A program made the position numbers and the translations under genes. A stretch of DNA of 64,000 nt from Legionella busanensis (GTDB taxonomy: Bacteria > Pseudomonadota > Gammaproteobacteria > Legionellales > Legionellaceae), in contig NZ_UGOD01000001.1 in assembly GCF_900461525.1 (NCBI RefSeq), positions 589,001 through 653,000 on the forward strand. Direction: 5' to 3'. Under the pieces are notes generated by a model, which worked only from the letters and a program-made list of their open reading frames with translations, was not told where the DNA came from and did no database searches. Positions 25,354-33,311 of this stretch are shown here, piece after piece. Numbering within the stretch: the first letter of the stretch is position 1; every line of letters starts with the position of its first letter.

Positions 25354-26106
25354 TTAATGTTCTAGGTTACGCCAACCAGATACTTTTGAAATTGAAGCAC
25401 TCCAATTTAAGCTTTCATATAGCGCTGTCATGGCATGGTGTTGAAATTTATCTTCTTCTTCTTTACCAACTACTAGTTCTAACATTTTATGTACCATTTC
25501 AATATGGTAGGCTTCAGCTGGATCATCCTCACCTACGTGAGTTTTAAAATAAATTAATTCGTTAGAATTGTGATTAAAATTTCTTCTAATTCCAGCCCAT
25601 AAAGATTCAATAATTGTATGGGCATGCATTTCAAATGCAACCATATAAGCACATCTAATCACAGCATCTCTATTACTTAAGCCGTCAATAAGCGATAGTA
25701 AATAACTACGAGTTGGCTCTGAAAAATCAGGAGTAACAGCTTTGCCAGTTAGAGTCTCAATATCATGCCTTAACAAGTTAGAATGGAACCATTTTTTTGT
25801 ATCTAATATATTCTGAAGTCCAGCTTTACCGAATCTCTCAATTATGTACTGGCCTCCTGTTTCATCCCAACAGAGAAAGTTACCCACAACACTTGTCATT
25901 TCTACATGAGAAGGGATATCGTGATTAGATTTTATAGAATCAAGAATAAGTGATAATTGAGAACCTGCCTGTATATAGGGGAAAGCTAGAGAAATTCCTA
26001 GAAAATGGGGAAATAAAGTAATTATTTGATCACGGGAATGTAGCTGATTAAAGGGATGCTTATTAAGCATTTTCATCGACTTATGCTTAAATAATTCATA
26101 TAACAT
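25354..26106 (-). CDS. Heme-oxygenase-like putative diiron oxidase (HDO / iron-containing redox family)
   Basis: A 250-residue all-helical protein. Candidate metal ligands are the Glu and His residues in AFEMHAHTIIESLW near 158 and the His, Asp and His residues of FKTHVGEDDPAEAYHIEMV near 190, matching the H...D..(x)H helix of HDO enzymes such as UndA, BesC and SznF. An earlier CWDETGG near 79 may give another Glu. HDO enzymes perform oxidative C-C cleavage, N-oxygenation or desaturation. First gene of the six-gene operon. TenA-like proteins are the alternative family, but the acidic/His ligands and context favour HDO. Confidence 0.76.
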   Translation of the reverse strand: MLYELFKHKSMKMLNKHPFNQLHSRDQIITLFPHFLGISLAFPYIQAGSQLSLILDSIKSNHDIPSHVEMTSVVGNFLCWDETGGQYIIERFGKAGLQNILDTKKWFHSNLLRHDIETLTGKAVTPDFSEPTRSYLLSLIDGLSNRDAVIRCAYMVAFEMHAHTIIESLWAGIRRNFNHNSNELIYFKTHVGEDDPAEAYHIEMVHKMLELVVGKEEEDKFQHHAMTALYESLNWSASISKVSGWRNLEH

Positions 26107-26490
26107 GTTTCACCACCGATACTGATTAGATTATCACTGTTTTTATTATTCATCTTCCTTAATGTTGTACAGCACCAGTTTGGAATTCTACTTATATCTG
26201 ACTTATTGTCAATAAAATTTCCCAGAAGGATTATACTTAAACAAATCTATTAAAAATCAGTGGCTTAGTTAAAAAGCTCTTTTGTAAAAAGAGTTATCTA
26301 ATTTTCAGGTAAAGGATGAATTCTCGATAAGTTGATTATTTTATTAGTCTTTTAAGAGCGTTATATAAACAAAGAAACATATTGATATTTGTTTTTATCT
26401 TGATACGCTAACTAAATTAGTGGACCTAGTTAAAAGAAGTGGCCCAGTTAATATAAAGAAACATCAATATAGACTTATCTGGATGATAAA
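26107..26490. promoter_or_regulatory. Divergent promoter region with AGTGGC-CAGTTAA repeats
   Basis: This 384-bp AT-rich gap lies between the divergent HDO operon and the methyltransferase gene. Three similar blocks occur: AGTGGCTTAGTTAAAAAG at 26259, AGTGGACCTAGTTAAAAGA at 26419 and AGTGGCCCAGTTAATA at 26438, the last two in tandem with a 19-bp period. They are candidate binding sites for a regulator of both sides of the cluster. No gene is seen in the gap. Confidence 0.42.
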
Positions 26491-27252
26491 ATGACTCAGA
26501 AGAATCCCAGCACTTACCTTGACCTTTGCACAGAAGTCTATGAGCTAAGCAAGCCCAATATAACACTAGATGCTTATCAGTTTTATCGAAGCTATGCTAT
26601 AGAGGCAGGAGGCCCTATTTTAGAACCAATGTGTGGTACAGGTCGTTTTTTATTGCCTTTATTTGAAGAGGGATTCGATATTTATGGTTTTGATGCAAGC
26701 GAGTCTATGTTAAAAAAATTACATGAGAAAGCAGCATCTAAAAATCTTAAACCTACTGTTTGGAAAGGGTTTATAGAAGAGCTAGAAAGAAAAGAAAAAT
26801 ATAAATTAATTTTTATTCCTACTGGTTCATTTGGCTTAATAACTGAGCCTCAAATTATTCAAGACACAGTAAAATTAATTTACGATCATTTAGAGCCAAA
26901 CGGTCTTTTTGTATTTGAAGTGGAAACTTCAACTGCTATTGGCAAGGAGCTAGGTATTTGGCATGGCTCTAGATGGCCCTTAGTAGATGGTAAAATTATT
27001 TTAATGAGCCAACTTATTGCACTGGAGGATGAAATCTGCTGCGCAATTGCTAAATATGAACTGGTTGAGGGTAATCAAGTTATCCAGACAGAAATTGAAG
27101 ATTATAAGATTCGCCTTTATAATGAGCCCGCATTTTTAGTTAATTTGTTAGATTCAATTGGATTTAGTAATTTGCGTCTGGTTAAAGCCTTCGATCGGTC
27201 TGCTTCTCCGAAAAAGGATGATATGAGCATTGTGTTTGAATGTAGAAAATAA
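26491..27252 (+). CDS. Class I SAM-dependent methyltransferase
   Basis: A 253-residue methyltransferase. Motif I is ILEPMCGTGRFLLPLFEEG near residue 37, followed by YGFDASESMLKKL near 62 (acidic residue after beta 2), FIPTGSFGLI near 108 and GLFVFEVETS near 143. The substrate is not evident; small-molecule O- or N-methylation is likely. It is transcribed divergently from the six-gene operon and shares its regulatory gap, so it may belong to the biosynthetic cluster. Independent cargo is the alternative. Confidence 0.82.
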   Translation: MTQKNPSTYLDLCTEVYELSKPNITLDAYQFYRSYAIEAGGPILEPMCGTGRFLLPLFEEGFDIYGFDASESMLKKLHEKAASKNLKPTVWKGFIEELERKEKYKLIFIPTGSFGLITEPQIIQDTVKLIYDHLEPNGLFVFEVETSTAIGKELGIWHGSRWPLVDGKIILMSQLIALEDEICCAIAKYELVEGNQVIQTEIEDYKIRLYNEPAFLVNLLDSIGFSNLRLVKAFDRSASPKKDDMSIVFECRK

Positions 27253-27619
27253 TTAGAGTTAGGTATTAAAATTGAATTTTATTATCATCCTTACCTAAGA
27301 GCATCGACCTTACTTGATCGCAAAGCTAATCTTACCATCTTTCCCGCTACTTTGTTCAATACTTACCATTTTAATAGCTATAAATCAATACAAGCCACAC
27401 TGTACAAGACTAAACATAATAGTTAATCCCCTAATAATTTATGATAAGATTATGATAAATAGTAATATATTTGTATACAAGAAGCCCTGGGGCACTAGTG
27501 GACAGTGATTTAAAAGACTCAATATTTCTTAATTTCAATTTGTGTATTAAATTAACAAATTAGAGCAATTGGGTTTTATTTTATCTCGGACTAAAAATCT
27601 TTTAATAATCGGGGTTGAT
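27253..27619. other. Intergenic region with TGTCC/GCCCC block at module junction
   Basis: The 367 bp between the methyltransferase and PIN genes contain no convincing gene. At 27488-27504 the sequence TGGGGCACTAGTGGACA is a reverse-oriented relative of the paired boxes at 8220 and 31071 and may mark the left border of the PIN/helical-repeat module. Nothing else notable is seen. Confidence 0.35.
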
Positions 27620-28600
27620 ATGCCATTATTAGGGAATTGTCTAATTTTCTTAGATACTGGTTTTTTCACAAATTACAAACCTAACGATAACCTTTATGAT
27701 GAAGTATGGAAACGTGCCAAAAATGATGGTTTGAAATTATGCACTTCTTGGATATGTATTGAAGAATGGAAAAGCCAAAAAATCAAGCACCTCACTAAAT
27801 TCTTAAAAGATATGAGAGACCAGCAGATTTATCATTGTAGGCAAAATTTCTTTTCTCAAAAGTTAATTTTAGAACCATTATATGCTGAGTTCGAGAACGA
27901 GGCCTATGTGCGTGATAAAGTAGAATATTTACTTCAAGATTTCTTAAAATCAAACAAAATTAAAATATATCCTGCAAAAGACGAACATATTCCTTCAACT
28001 TGGAATGGATATTTCACGGGGGCTCCTCCTTTTCAGAAAATAAAAAATAAAGAAGATTTACCTGATGCTTGGGTATTTGAAGGTGCGAAAAACGCACTGA
28101 ATGATCCTGAACACAATGCATTTGAATTAAAATACTGTATTTCTACTGATGGTGCATTGTCCAAATATCTCAGTGAATTAGGTTATACCTCTATTAAATT
28201 GAATGAATTAATTGAAATCTTGCGGAAAGAAGAACTCGAAGTTGTCGACGAGCCAGTAGTTCAGCCTCAACAGCAAGTGATATTAGTGAATGATGAAATT
28301 GAAATGGGACCTCTTGATAAGCTCTTAACAAAAACGGTTCTTATACAAGATAGTGAAATTTATTTGCGACTATTAGGCTATTTAGTAGCATTAGATGCCC
28401 CAACCCATGAGACTCTCTTAACCATGGTAAGTTCAAGAGGGTACGACTCTAAACGTGTAGAAGCTTGTGCAGTAATGCTTTCAGGAGAGCCTAATCCTTA
28501 TATTAAAGATCTTGGAACACATTATATTGTTGGGAATAAAGAAGTTTGTCATGCTGCTAGTGAAAGAGTGATGGATGAAATCATTGGAATGTTGGAGTAA
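27620..28600 (+). CDS. PIN-domain ribonuclease-like protein with C-terminal extension
   Basis: A 326-residue protein (the frame also opens with a TTG at 27569, but ATG 27620 fits better). The PIN active-site acids can be followed in order: LIFLDTGFF (Asp), CIEEWKSQK (Glu), KEDLPDAWVFEGA (Asp) and YCISTDGALSKYL (Asp), over the first ~200 residues. This resembles the PIN-like DUF4935 group. A ~110-residue helical tail (LDKLLTKTVLIQDSEIYLRL and after) follows. PIN enzymes are metal-dependent RNases. The gene is 8 bp upstream of a large helical-repeat gene. Both form a two-gene operon next to the island's tRNA end, a usual place for defence cargo. Confidence 0.76.
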   Translation: MPLLGNCLIFLDTGFFTNYKPNDNLYDEVWKRAKNDGLKLCTSWICIEEWKSQKIKHLTKFLKDMRDQQIYHCRQNFFSQKLILEPLYAEFENEAYVRDKVEYLLQDFLKSNKIKIYPAKDEHIPSTWNGYFTGAPPFQKIKNKEDLPDAWVFEGAKNALNDPEHNAFELKYCISTDGALSKYLSELGYTSIKLNELIEILRKEELEVVDEPVVQPQQQVILVNDEIEMGPLDKLLTKTVLIQDSEIYLRLLGYLVALDAPTHETLLTMVSSRGYDSKRVEACAVMLSGEPNPYIKDLGTHYIVGNKEVCHAASERVMDEIIGMLE

Positions 28601-28608
28601 GAGTAATC

Positions 28609-31029
28609 ATGGATCTTAAACAAAAAAAGAAAATTATTGGTTTTCTTATTACTAAGGCAAATAAAGACCCGCGTGCTCTTAATGCAATTAAAAGTGAGCT
28701 TAAAAAAGCTGATGGAGAGTTAAAATCGAGTATTGAATTCGATGCTATATCAGAACAAATTGCAATCCTAAAGATTATAGCCCGGCTCTTTCCTAAAGAG
28801 GTTGTGTCAATATATCTTGAACTCCTTCCTCGCTTAAATTCCATTGAGTTAAGTTATACAGAAATTTCTAATATTTCATTAGATGGTTTTAAAAGCATAT
28901 ACACTAAGGAAAAATTAATCATTCAAATATTTAATGCCTTAGAAACTGTACGTTATCATGACATTGAAAAAATTCTAAATATTCTTTTTGAATATACTAT
29001 TCATGAAGATGAAGAGGTTAGGAAGCAAGCAACTAGAGGGCTTGAAGCCATTGCTCAATATAATTTAGAAGTCTTTTCTGGTGATGGAAAAGAGTTTCAT
29101 GGTTTAGGATGGTGGCCACAAGAAAAAACTGTTGAAAAAATTCAATCTTTTTCTAAAAAGGAATGGAAAATATATTTAAATACTATTTTTTCGTGTATTC
29201 AAAAAATTCTATCTCCTTCAATTAAAGGAGCTTCGTGGGGATACGATACTGTCACACTTAAAACAGCGTCGGTACCCCCAGAAGAAGGTCTAATCAAATT
29301 ACGGCAAAATGCTTTAAAACTTTTAAAAGAAATTTACTTCGAACTGGCTAATCCTGAGACCAAAAAAAAATTATTGGATGTGATGCTAACAGCCACAAGG
29401 TTTTCTAGTGCCTCCCAACGAACCAAACAAATAGAACAAATGATAATATGTAATACAACGTTTGTTCTGCAATTTATGAGTGACTGTATTGTTGAATCAG
29501 AAGACCTCCAAGTACTACAGACTATAGAGCATGATGCCTACTGGCTTTACTATCATTTAGGGAGCTTGAGTCCCGATATAAAAAAAGCGGGATTAGTAGT
29601 GAAAAAGAAACTGGATGATAATGAGGAATTTCAAATATTTCGTGTACTCATTGGGTTTGAAAGTATTTTTCATGACTGGGAAGGAGAACGAAAAAAAGAG
29701 CATTTTGAACAGGAAAGAAAAATAAGGGAAGAAAAGATTATTGAGCTTGTTCGAGATATTAATGACCAAAATTATGAAGCCTGGAAAGGCCGTATTTTTC
29801 AATATGCTGCTATTCGCTCAAATGATATGGCGACTTTTCCTTATTTTGGGAAGTTCTTAGAGTGTTTGGGAAAAGAATCGTCTGAAATCGCGATACAACT
29901 GCTATCAGAGTTTCCCGAAGAACTTGAATGGTTTATTGTTCCAATTCTACGAGGAGTTGAGCAAAGCCCTAAAAAAAATGTGCTTTCTAGTCTTATTTCC
30001 TCTTGGATTAGAGATGGTATTTTTTTTCTTGCTGTTGCAAGGTTCTTACAATTTACCACCAGCTTTAAAATATCTACTCTAAAAAAATTATTTGATAAAG
30101 CTAAGCCATCAGAAAATACTCATTTTTTAAGTCAAATAATTGTTACTTCAGCTGCACAACATACAAACAGTGATAATAAACTTATTAATGAAGTTATGAT
30201 ACCTGCTATTGAGAAATGCACAGAACTACGATATCCAAACTGGATATTTGATTTGTGGTTCAGTAAAGAGTATGTCAGTGTATTCCATAAAATGAATGAA
30301 GGTAACTATGATGTTATTTTAACAAATCTACTTTGGCTAAAAAATATTGGTCATGAAGCTGAAGAGATCTTATTACCCATTGCTGAACATGTCCCTCAAA
30401 GGATAGTGCGATTCTTCTGTGAACGAATCATTCTGCCTCAGGAGAAGTCTGATGATAGATTTGAGGCTCTTCCATTTCAATTTAGCTCGCTTTCTGAGCC
30501 TCTTTCTAAGGTTCCAGAGCAGATAATTAAATTGATTCTATCCTATAAGAAATTTGACGATAGATTGTTTACTTATAATGCTGCGAGGTTATTAAATTTA
30601 ATTTTTCCAAAACTTGAAGAGCAACCTGCTTTTGAAAAATCACTGATTCAGCTTGTGAATAAGGGTGGTGACCTTACTCTCTTTTTTATTGCCGATATAT
30701 TACGTGGTTATGACGGTAATAAGTCCATATATCCAATATGCAAAGAGTTGATCAAGGTTGCGAATAGCAACGAGGATTTACTTAATGCTGTAGCCATTGC
30801 TATGCAATCAACGGGAGTTGTTGAGGGTGCAGAAGGTTTTATATTTATCTATGAAGAGAGAAGGAAAGAAATCGAAATGTGGTTAGACGATCAAAATCGT
30901 GAAGTCGTTCTTTTCGCTAAAAATTACATAGTAATGCTTAAGAGGCAAATTGAGGCAGAAAAACAACGTATATCAGAAGATGAAGCACTGAGAAGGCATC
31001 AATATGGTTTAGATGATGAGCAAAGGTAA
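28609..31029 (+). CDS. Large alpha-helical (HEAT-like) repeat protein, 806 aa
   Basis: Almost entirely alpha-helical, with HEAT-like segments such as DEEVRKQATRGLEAIAQYN near residue 140 and others spread to the C-terminus. There are no transmembrane segments, no Walker motifs and no recognisable catalytic site. A coiled-coil-like charged stretch lies near 360-385 (EGERKKEHFEQERKIREEK) and another at the C-terminus. Such proteins commonly act as sensors or scaffolds. It is coupled to the PIN gene (8-bp gap), so it may recognise a trigger and control the nuclease. I do not recognise the exact pair as a named defence system. Confidence 0.68.
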   Translation: MDLKQKKKIIGFLITKANKDPRALNAIKSELKKADGELKSSIEFDAISEQIAILKIIARLFPKEVVSIYLELLPRLNSIELSYTEISNISLDGFKSIYTKEKLIIQIFNALETVRYHDIEKILNILFEYTIHEDEEVRKQATRGLEAIAQYNLEVFSGDGKEFHGLGWWPQEKTVEKIQSFSKKEWKIYLNTIFSCIQKILSPSIKGASWGYDTVTLKTASVPPEEGLIKLRQNALKLLKEIYFELANPETKKKLLDVMLTATRFSSASQRTKQIEQMIICNTTFVLQFMSDCIVESEDLQVLQTIEHDAYWLYYHLGSLSPDIKKAGLVVKKKLDDNEEFQIFRVLIGFESIFHDWEGERKKEHFEQERKIREEKIIELVRDINDQNYEAWKGRIFQYAAIRSNDMATFPYFGKFLECLGKESSEIAIQLLSEFPEELEWFIVPILRGVEQSPKKNVLSSLISSWIRDGIFFLAVARFLQFTTSFKISTLKKLFDKAKPSENTHFLSQIIVTSAAQHTNSDNKLINEVMIPAIEKCTELRYPNWIFDLWFSKEYVSVFHKMNEGNYDVILTNLLWLKNIGHEAEEILLPIAEHVPQRIVRFFCERIILPQEKSDDRFEALPFQFSSLSEPLSKVPEQIIKLILSYKKFDDRLFTYNAARLLNLIFPKLEEQPAFEKSLIQLVNKGGDLTLFFIADILRGYDGNKSIYPICKELIKVANSNEDLLNAVAIAMQSTGVVEGAEGFIFIYEERRKEIEMWLDDQNREVVLFAKNYIVMLKRQIEAEKQRISEDEALRRHQYGLDDEQR

Positions 31030-31070
31030 TACTGAATAGTTGTGAGTGATTGGTATTTGTTATTTCCAAT

Positions 31071-31089
31071 TGCCCCGTGAGTGTCCCAT
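31071..31089. repeat. Paired TGCCCC/TGTCCC boxes next to right att repeat
   Basis: TGCCCCGTGAGTGTCCCAT lies 37 bp inside the right attachment repeat and shares AGTGTCCCAT with the block at 8220-8238. Candidate integrase arm-type site. Confidence 0.4.
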
Positions 31090-31125
31090 GGAGGTCATAA
31101 TTTTCTTGAGATTACTCGTAACTAA

Positions 31126-31181
31126 TTGATTTTATTGGTGGGCCCACTAGGACTTGAACCTAGGACCAACGGATTATGAGT
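31126..31181. repeat. attR-type direct repeat overlapping the tRNA 3' half
   Basis: Identical to 8047-8102 over 56 bp. It begins 10 bp downstream of the tRNA 3' end and extends through the T-arm and into the anticodon loop, so insertion preserves an intact tRNA gene on this side. Confidence 0.9.
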
Positions 31182-31212
31182 CCGCTGCTCTGACCAACTG
31201 AGCTATGGGCCC
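31136..31212 (-). tRNA. tRNA with CAT anticodon (tRNA-Ile2 or elongator tRNA-Met)
   Basis: A 77-nt cloverleaf with encoded CCA. The acceptor stem is GGGCCCA/TGGGCCC, the D-arm is GCTCAGTTGGTCAGAGC, the anticodon stem-loop is GCGGACTCATAATCCGT and the T-arm is CCTAGGTTCAAGTCCTAG. The anticodon is CAT. The GACTCATAATC...TTGGTC...GTTCAAGTCC pattern looks more like tRNA-Ile2 (lysidine-modified) than elongator tRNA-Met, but I cannot decide without comparison. It is the integration site of the island. Confidence 0.92.
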
Positions 31213-31274
31213 CGAAAGAAGGTGTATTGTAATCTTAAATTTAGAAGAAAACCATAATAATTTTACATTAAATT

Positions 31275-31331
31275 ATTAAAAAAGGTGCTCTGGTTAGCCT
31301 TTTTGCAAATTGTATTTAAGGCTAACCAGAG
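31275..31331 (-). terminator. Rho-independent terminator of the rpoD operon
   Basis: On the minus strand, 12 bp after the rpoD stop codon, CTCTGGTTAGCCTT and AAGGCTAACCAGAG form a perfect 14-bp stem (31288-31331). The transcript then runs into ACCTTTTTT. A strong terminator shielding the tRNA and island from rpoD read-through. Confidence 0.88.
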
Positions 31332-31342
31332 TAGGGCGATGA

Positions 31343-33223
31343 TTAATCATCGTCTCCTTCTAAGAAGCTGCGTAACTTCTCTGAGCGAGAAGGGTGGCGT
31401 AGCTTTCTTAAGGCTTTTGCTTCAATCTGGCGAATACGTTCACGTGTTACGTCAAATTGTTTACCCACTTCTTCAAGCGTGTGATCCGTATTCATTTCGA
31501 TACCAAAACGCATACGTAGTACTTTCGCTTCTCGCGGAGTCAATGTTTCTAAGATTTCTAAGGTTGCTTCGCGTAAGCCTTCTGCTGTTGCCATGTCAAT
31601 TGGTGAGTCAATATTATTGTCTTCAATAAAGTCACCTAAATGAGAGTCATCATCATCGCCTACAGGCGTTTCCATAGAGATGGGCTCTTTAGCAATTTTT
31701 AAGACTTTACGAATTTTATCTTCACTTAAGTCCATTTTCTCAGCAAGCTCTTCAGGCGTTGCTTCGCGACCTGTTTCTTGCAGAATTTGGCGAGAGATGC
31801 GATTAAGTTTATTAATCGTTTCTATCATATGCACAGGTATGCGAATAGTACGCGCTTGATCGGCAATAGAACGGGTGATAGCTTGGCGAATCCACCAAGT
31901 AGCGTAAGTAGAAAACTTATAGCCACGGCGGTATTCAAATTTATCAACTGCCTTCATTAAGCCAATATTGCCTTCTTGAATTAAATCTAAGAACTGCAGG
32001 CCACGGTTAGTGTATTTTTTAGCAATAGAAATAACGAGGCGTAAATTTGCTTCGACCATTTCCTTTTTAGCACGTCTAGCTTTCGCTTCGCCAATAGACA
32101 TTTTCTTATTAATATCTTTGATTTCGCTAATTGTTAGGCCATATTCTTCTTCAAAGGAAGCAAGTTTTGCTTGGATACGTTTTATTTCATCTTGGTAGCT
32201 TTCAATCCGCACTAAATCTAATTTTTTGCCATGTTTAGCAATAATGGTATCAAGCCATTTTGGATCAGTTTCTTGACCTGGGAATGTATCGATAAAGAGT
32301 TTACGTGGAATACGTGCTTTTTCGATGCACAAACGCATAATATTGCGCTCAAATTCACGAATATGATTACGTAGCTGGCGGAAATGCCGAGTTAATTTAT
32401 CCACTTGTCGTGAGGTTAATTTAAGCTTTAAAAAGGACTCTGACATCGCTTCAAGTAGTTCGACTGTGTCAGCGTTATGACGTCCGTTGGCTCGCAAGGC
32501 AAGCATAGCTTTCTCATAAGCTTCACGTAATTCATCAAAATAAATCTTGGCTTGCTCAGGATTAGGGCCATCATCTGCCTCAGTAATACCACCTTCGCCG
32601 TCTTCATCTTCCTCGACTTCATCTAAAGCCACGTCATCGAGTATATCAGGGTCCGCTTGGACTTCATCTAACATAGAACCAATGCTTGATGCAGGCGCTT
32701 CTTCATCACTATCGGAAAAGCCGCTGATAATTTCACTTAAGCGCATTTCTTCACGCAATACGCTGTCATAATCATCTAAAACTAATTGAACGGTTTCAGG
32801 ATAATGTGCGAGTGATTTAAGGACTTGATAAATACCTTCTTCAATTCGCTTGGCAATGCGAATTTCACCCTCACGAGTTAATAATTCGACAGTACCCATT
32901 TCACGCATATACATACGAACAGGATCAGTCGTTCGACCTGTTTCTTTATCCACAGAAGCGAGAACAGCTGCTGCTTCTTCAACGTCTTCAGGTACTTCCT
33001 CGGTGTTACCTAAAAGAGCTAATTCATCATCGCTAGGAGGCGTTTCAAATACTTTAATATTCATGCCTTCTAACATGCTAATAATGACATCAAAATGTTC
33101 AGTATCAACAATATTAGGTAATAAGTCATTAATTTGGGCGTAGGTTAAGTAATTTTGTTCTCTACCCAAACTAATCACTTTCGTGATTTGGGAGCGCTGT
33201 TGCTCTTGTTCGTTTGTAGTCAT
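31343..33223 (-). CDS. rpoD: RNA polymerase sigma-70 factor RpoD
   Basis: The primary sigma factor, which directs RNA polymerase to housekeeping promoters. Region 1.2 is [20 protein letters not shown]. An acidic non-conserved insert follows (about 175-225, [12 protein letters not shown]). Region 2 has [20 protein letters not shown] and [10 protein letters not shown]; region 4 has [20 protein letters not shown] chose ATG 33223 (MTTNEQ) because the frame's earlier opening codon is ATT. About 626 residues, normal for gammaproteobacteria. Last gene of the rpsU-yqeY-dnaG-rpoD operon. Confidence 0.98.
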   Translation of the reverse strand: MTTNEQEQQRSQITKVISLGREQNYLTYAQINDLLPNIVDTEHFDVIISMLEGMNIKVFETPPSDDELALLGNTEEVPEDVEEAAAVLASVDKETGRTTDPVRMYMREMGTVELLTREGEIRIAKRIEEGIYQVLKSLAHYPETVQLVLDDYDSVLREEMRLSEIISGFSDSDEEAPASSIGSMLDEVQADPDILDDVALDEVEEDEDGEGGITEADDGPNPEQAKIYFDELREAYEKAMLALRANGRHNADTVELLEAMSESFLKLKLTSRQVDKLTRHFRQLRNHIREFERNIMRLCIEKARIPRKLFIDTFPGQETDPKWLDTIIAKHGKKLDLVRIESYQDEIKRIQAKLASFEEEYGLTISEIKDINKKMSIGEAKARRAKKEMVEANLRLVISIAKKYTNRGLQFLDLIQEGNIGLMKAVDKFEYRRGYKFSTYATWWIRQAITRSIADQARTIRIPVHMIETINKLNRISRQILQETGREATPEELAEKMDLSEDKIRKVLKIAKEPISMETPVGDDDDSHLGDFIEDNNIDSPIDMATAEGLREATLEILETLTPREAKVLRMRFGIEMNTDHTLEEVGKQFDVTRERIRQIEAKALRKLRHPSRSEKLRSFLEGDDD

Positions 33224-33311
33224 AGGCAATATCAGTCAGATGAGTAATTAAATATAAAAAAAGTTTTTGATTATAAACCTGCAGCTCCAAACTTGCCAGT
33301 AAAAAATTGTA

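Larger units (their letters stand above)
8047..31181. mobile_element. tRNA-bounded composite genomic island
   Basis: A perfect 56-bp direct repeat (8047-8102 and 31126-31181) bounds 23 kb of DNA. The right copy is the 3' portion of an intact tRNA gene; the left copy is only a tRNA remnant, the normal result of integrase-mediated insertion. Inside are an integrase with an AlpA-like factor and phage-satellite-like genes (left third), a biosynthetic cluster (middle) and a PIN/helical-repeat module (right). Oddly, the integrase lies mid-island instead of next to an end, so the cargo to its right may have been added later or the element is composite. Confidence 0.78.

Noticed and set aside
25354-26106. 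TenA thiaminase
   Set aside because: No thiamine genes nearby and the conserved His/Asp/Glu set fits HDO enzymes better; classification remains to be confirmed by profile search.
27314-27508. 64-codon open frame between methyltransferase and PIN gene
   Set aside because: Poor start context, low-complexity sequence and no recognisable similarity; treated as non-coding.
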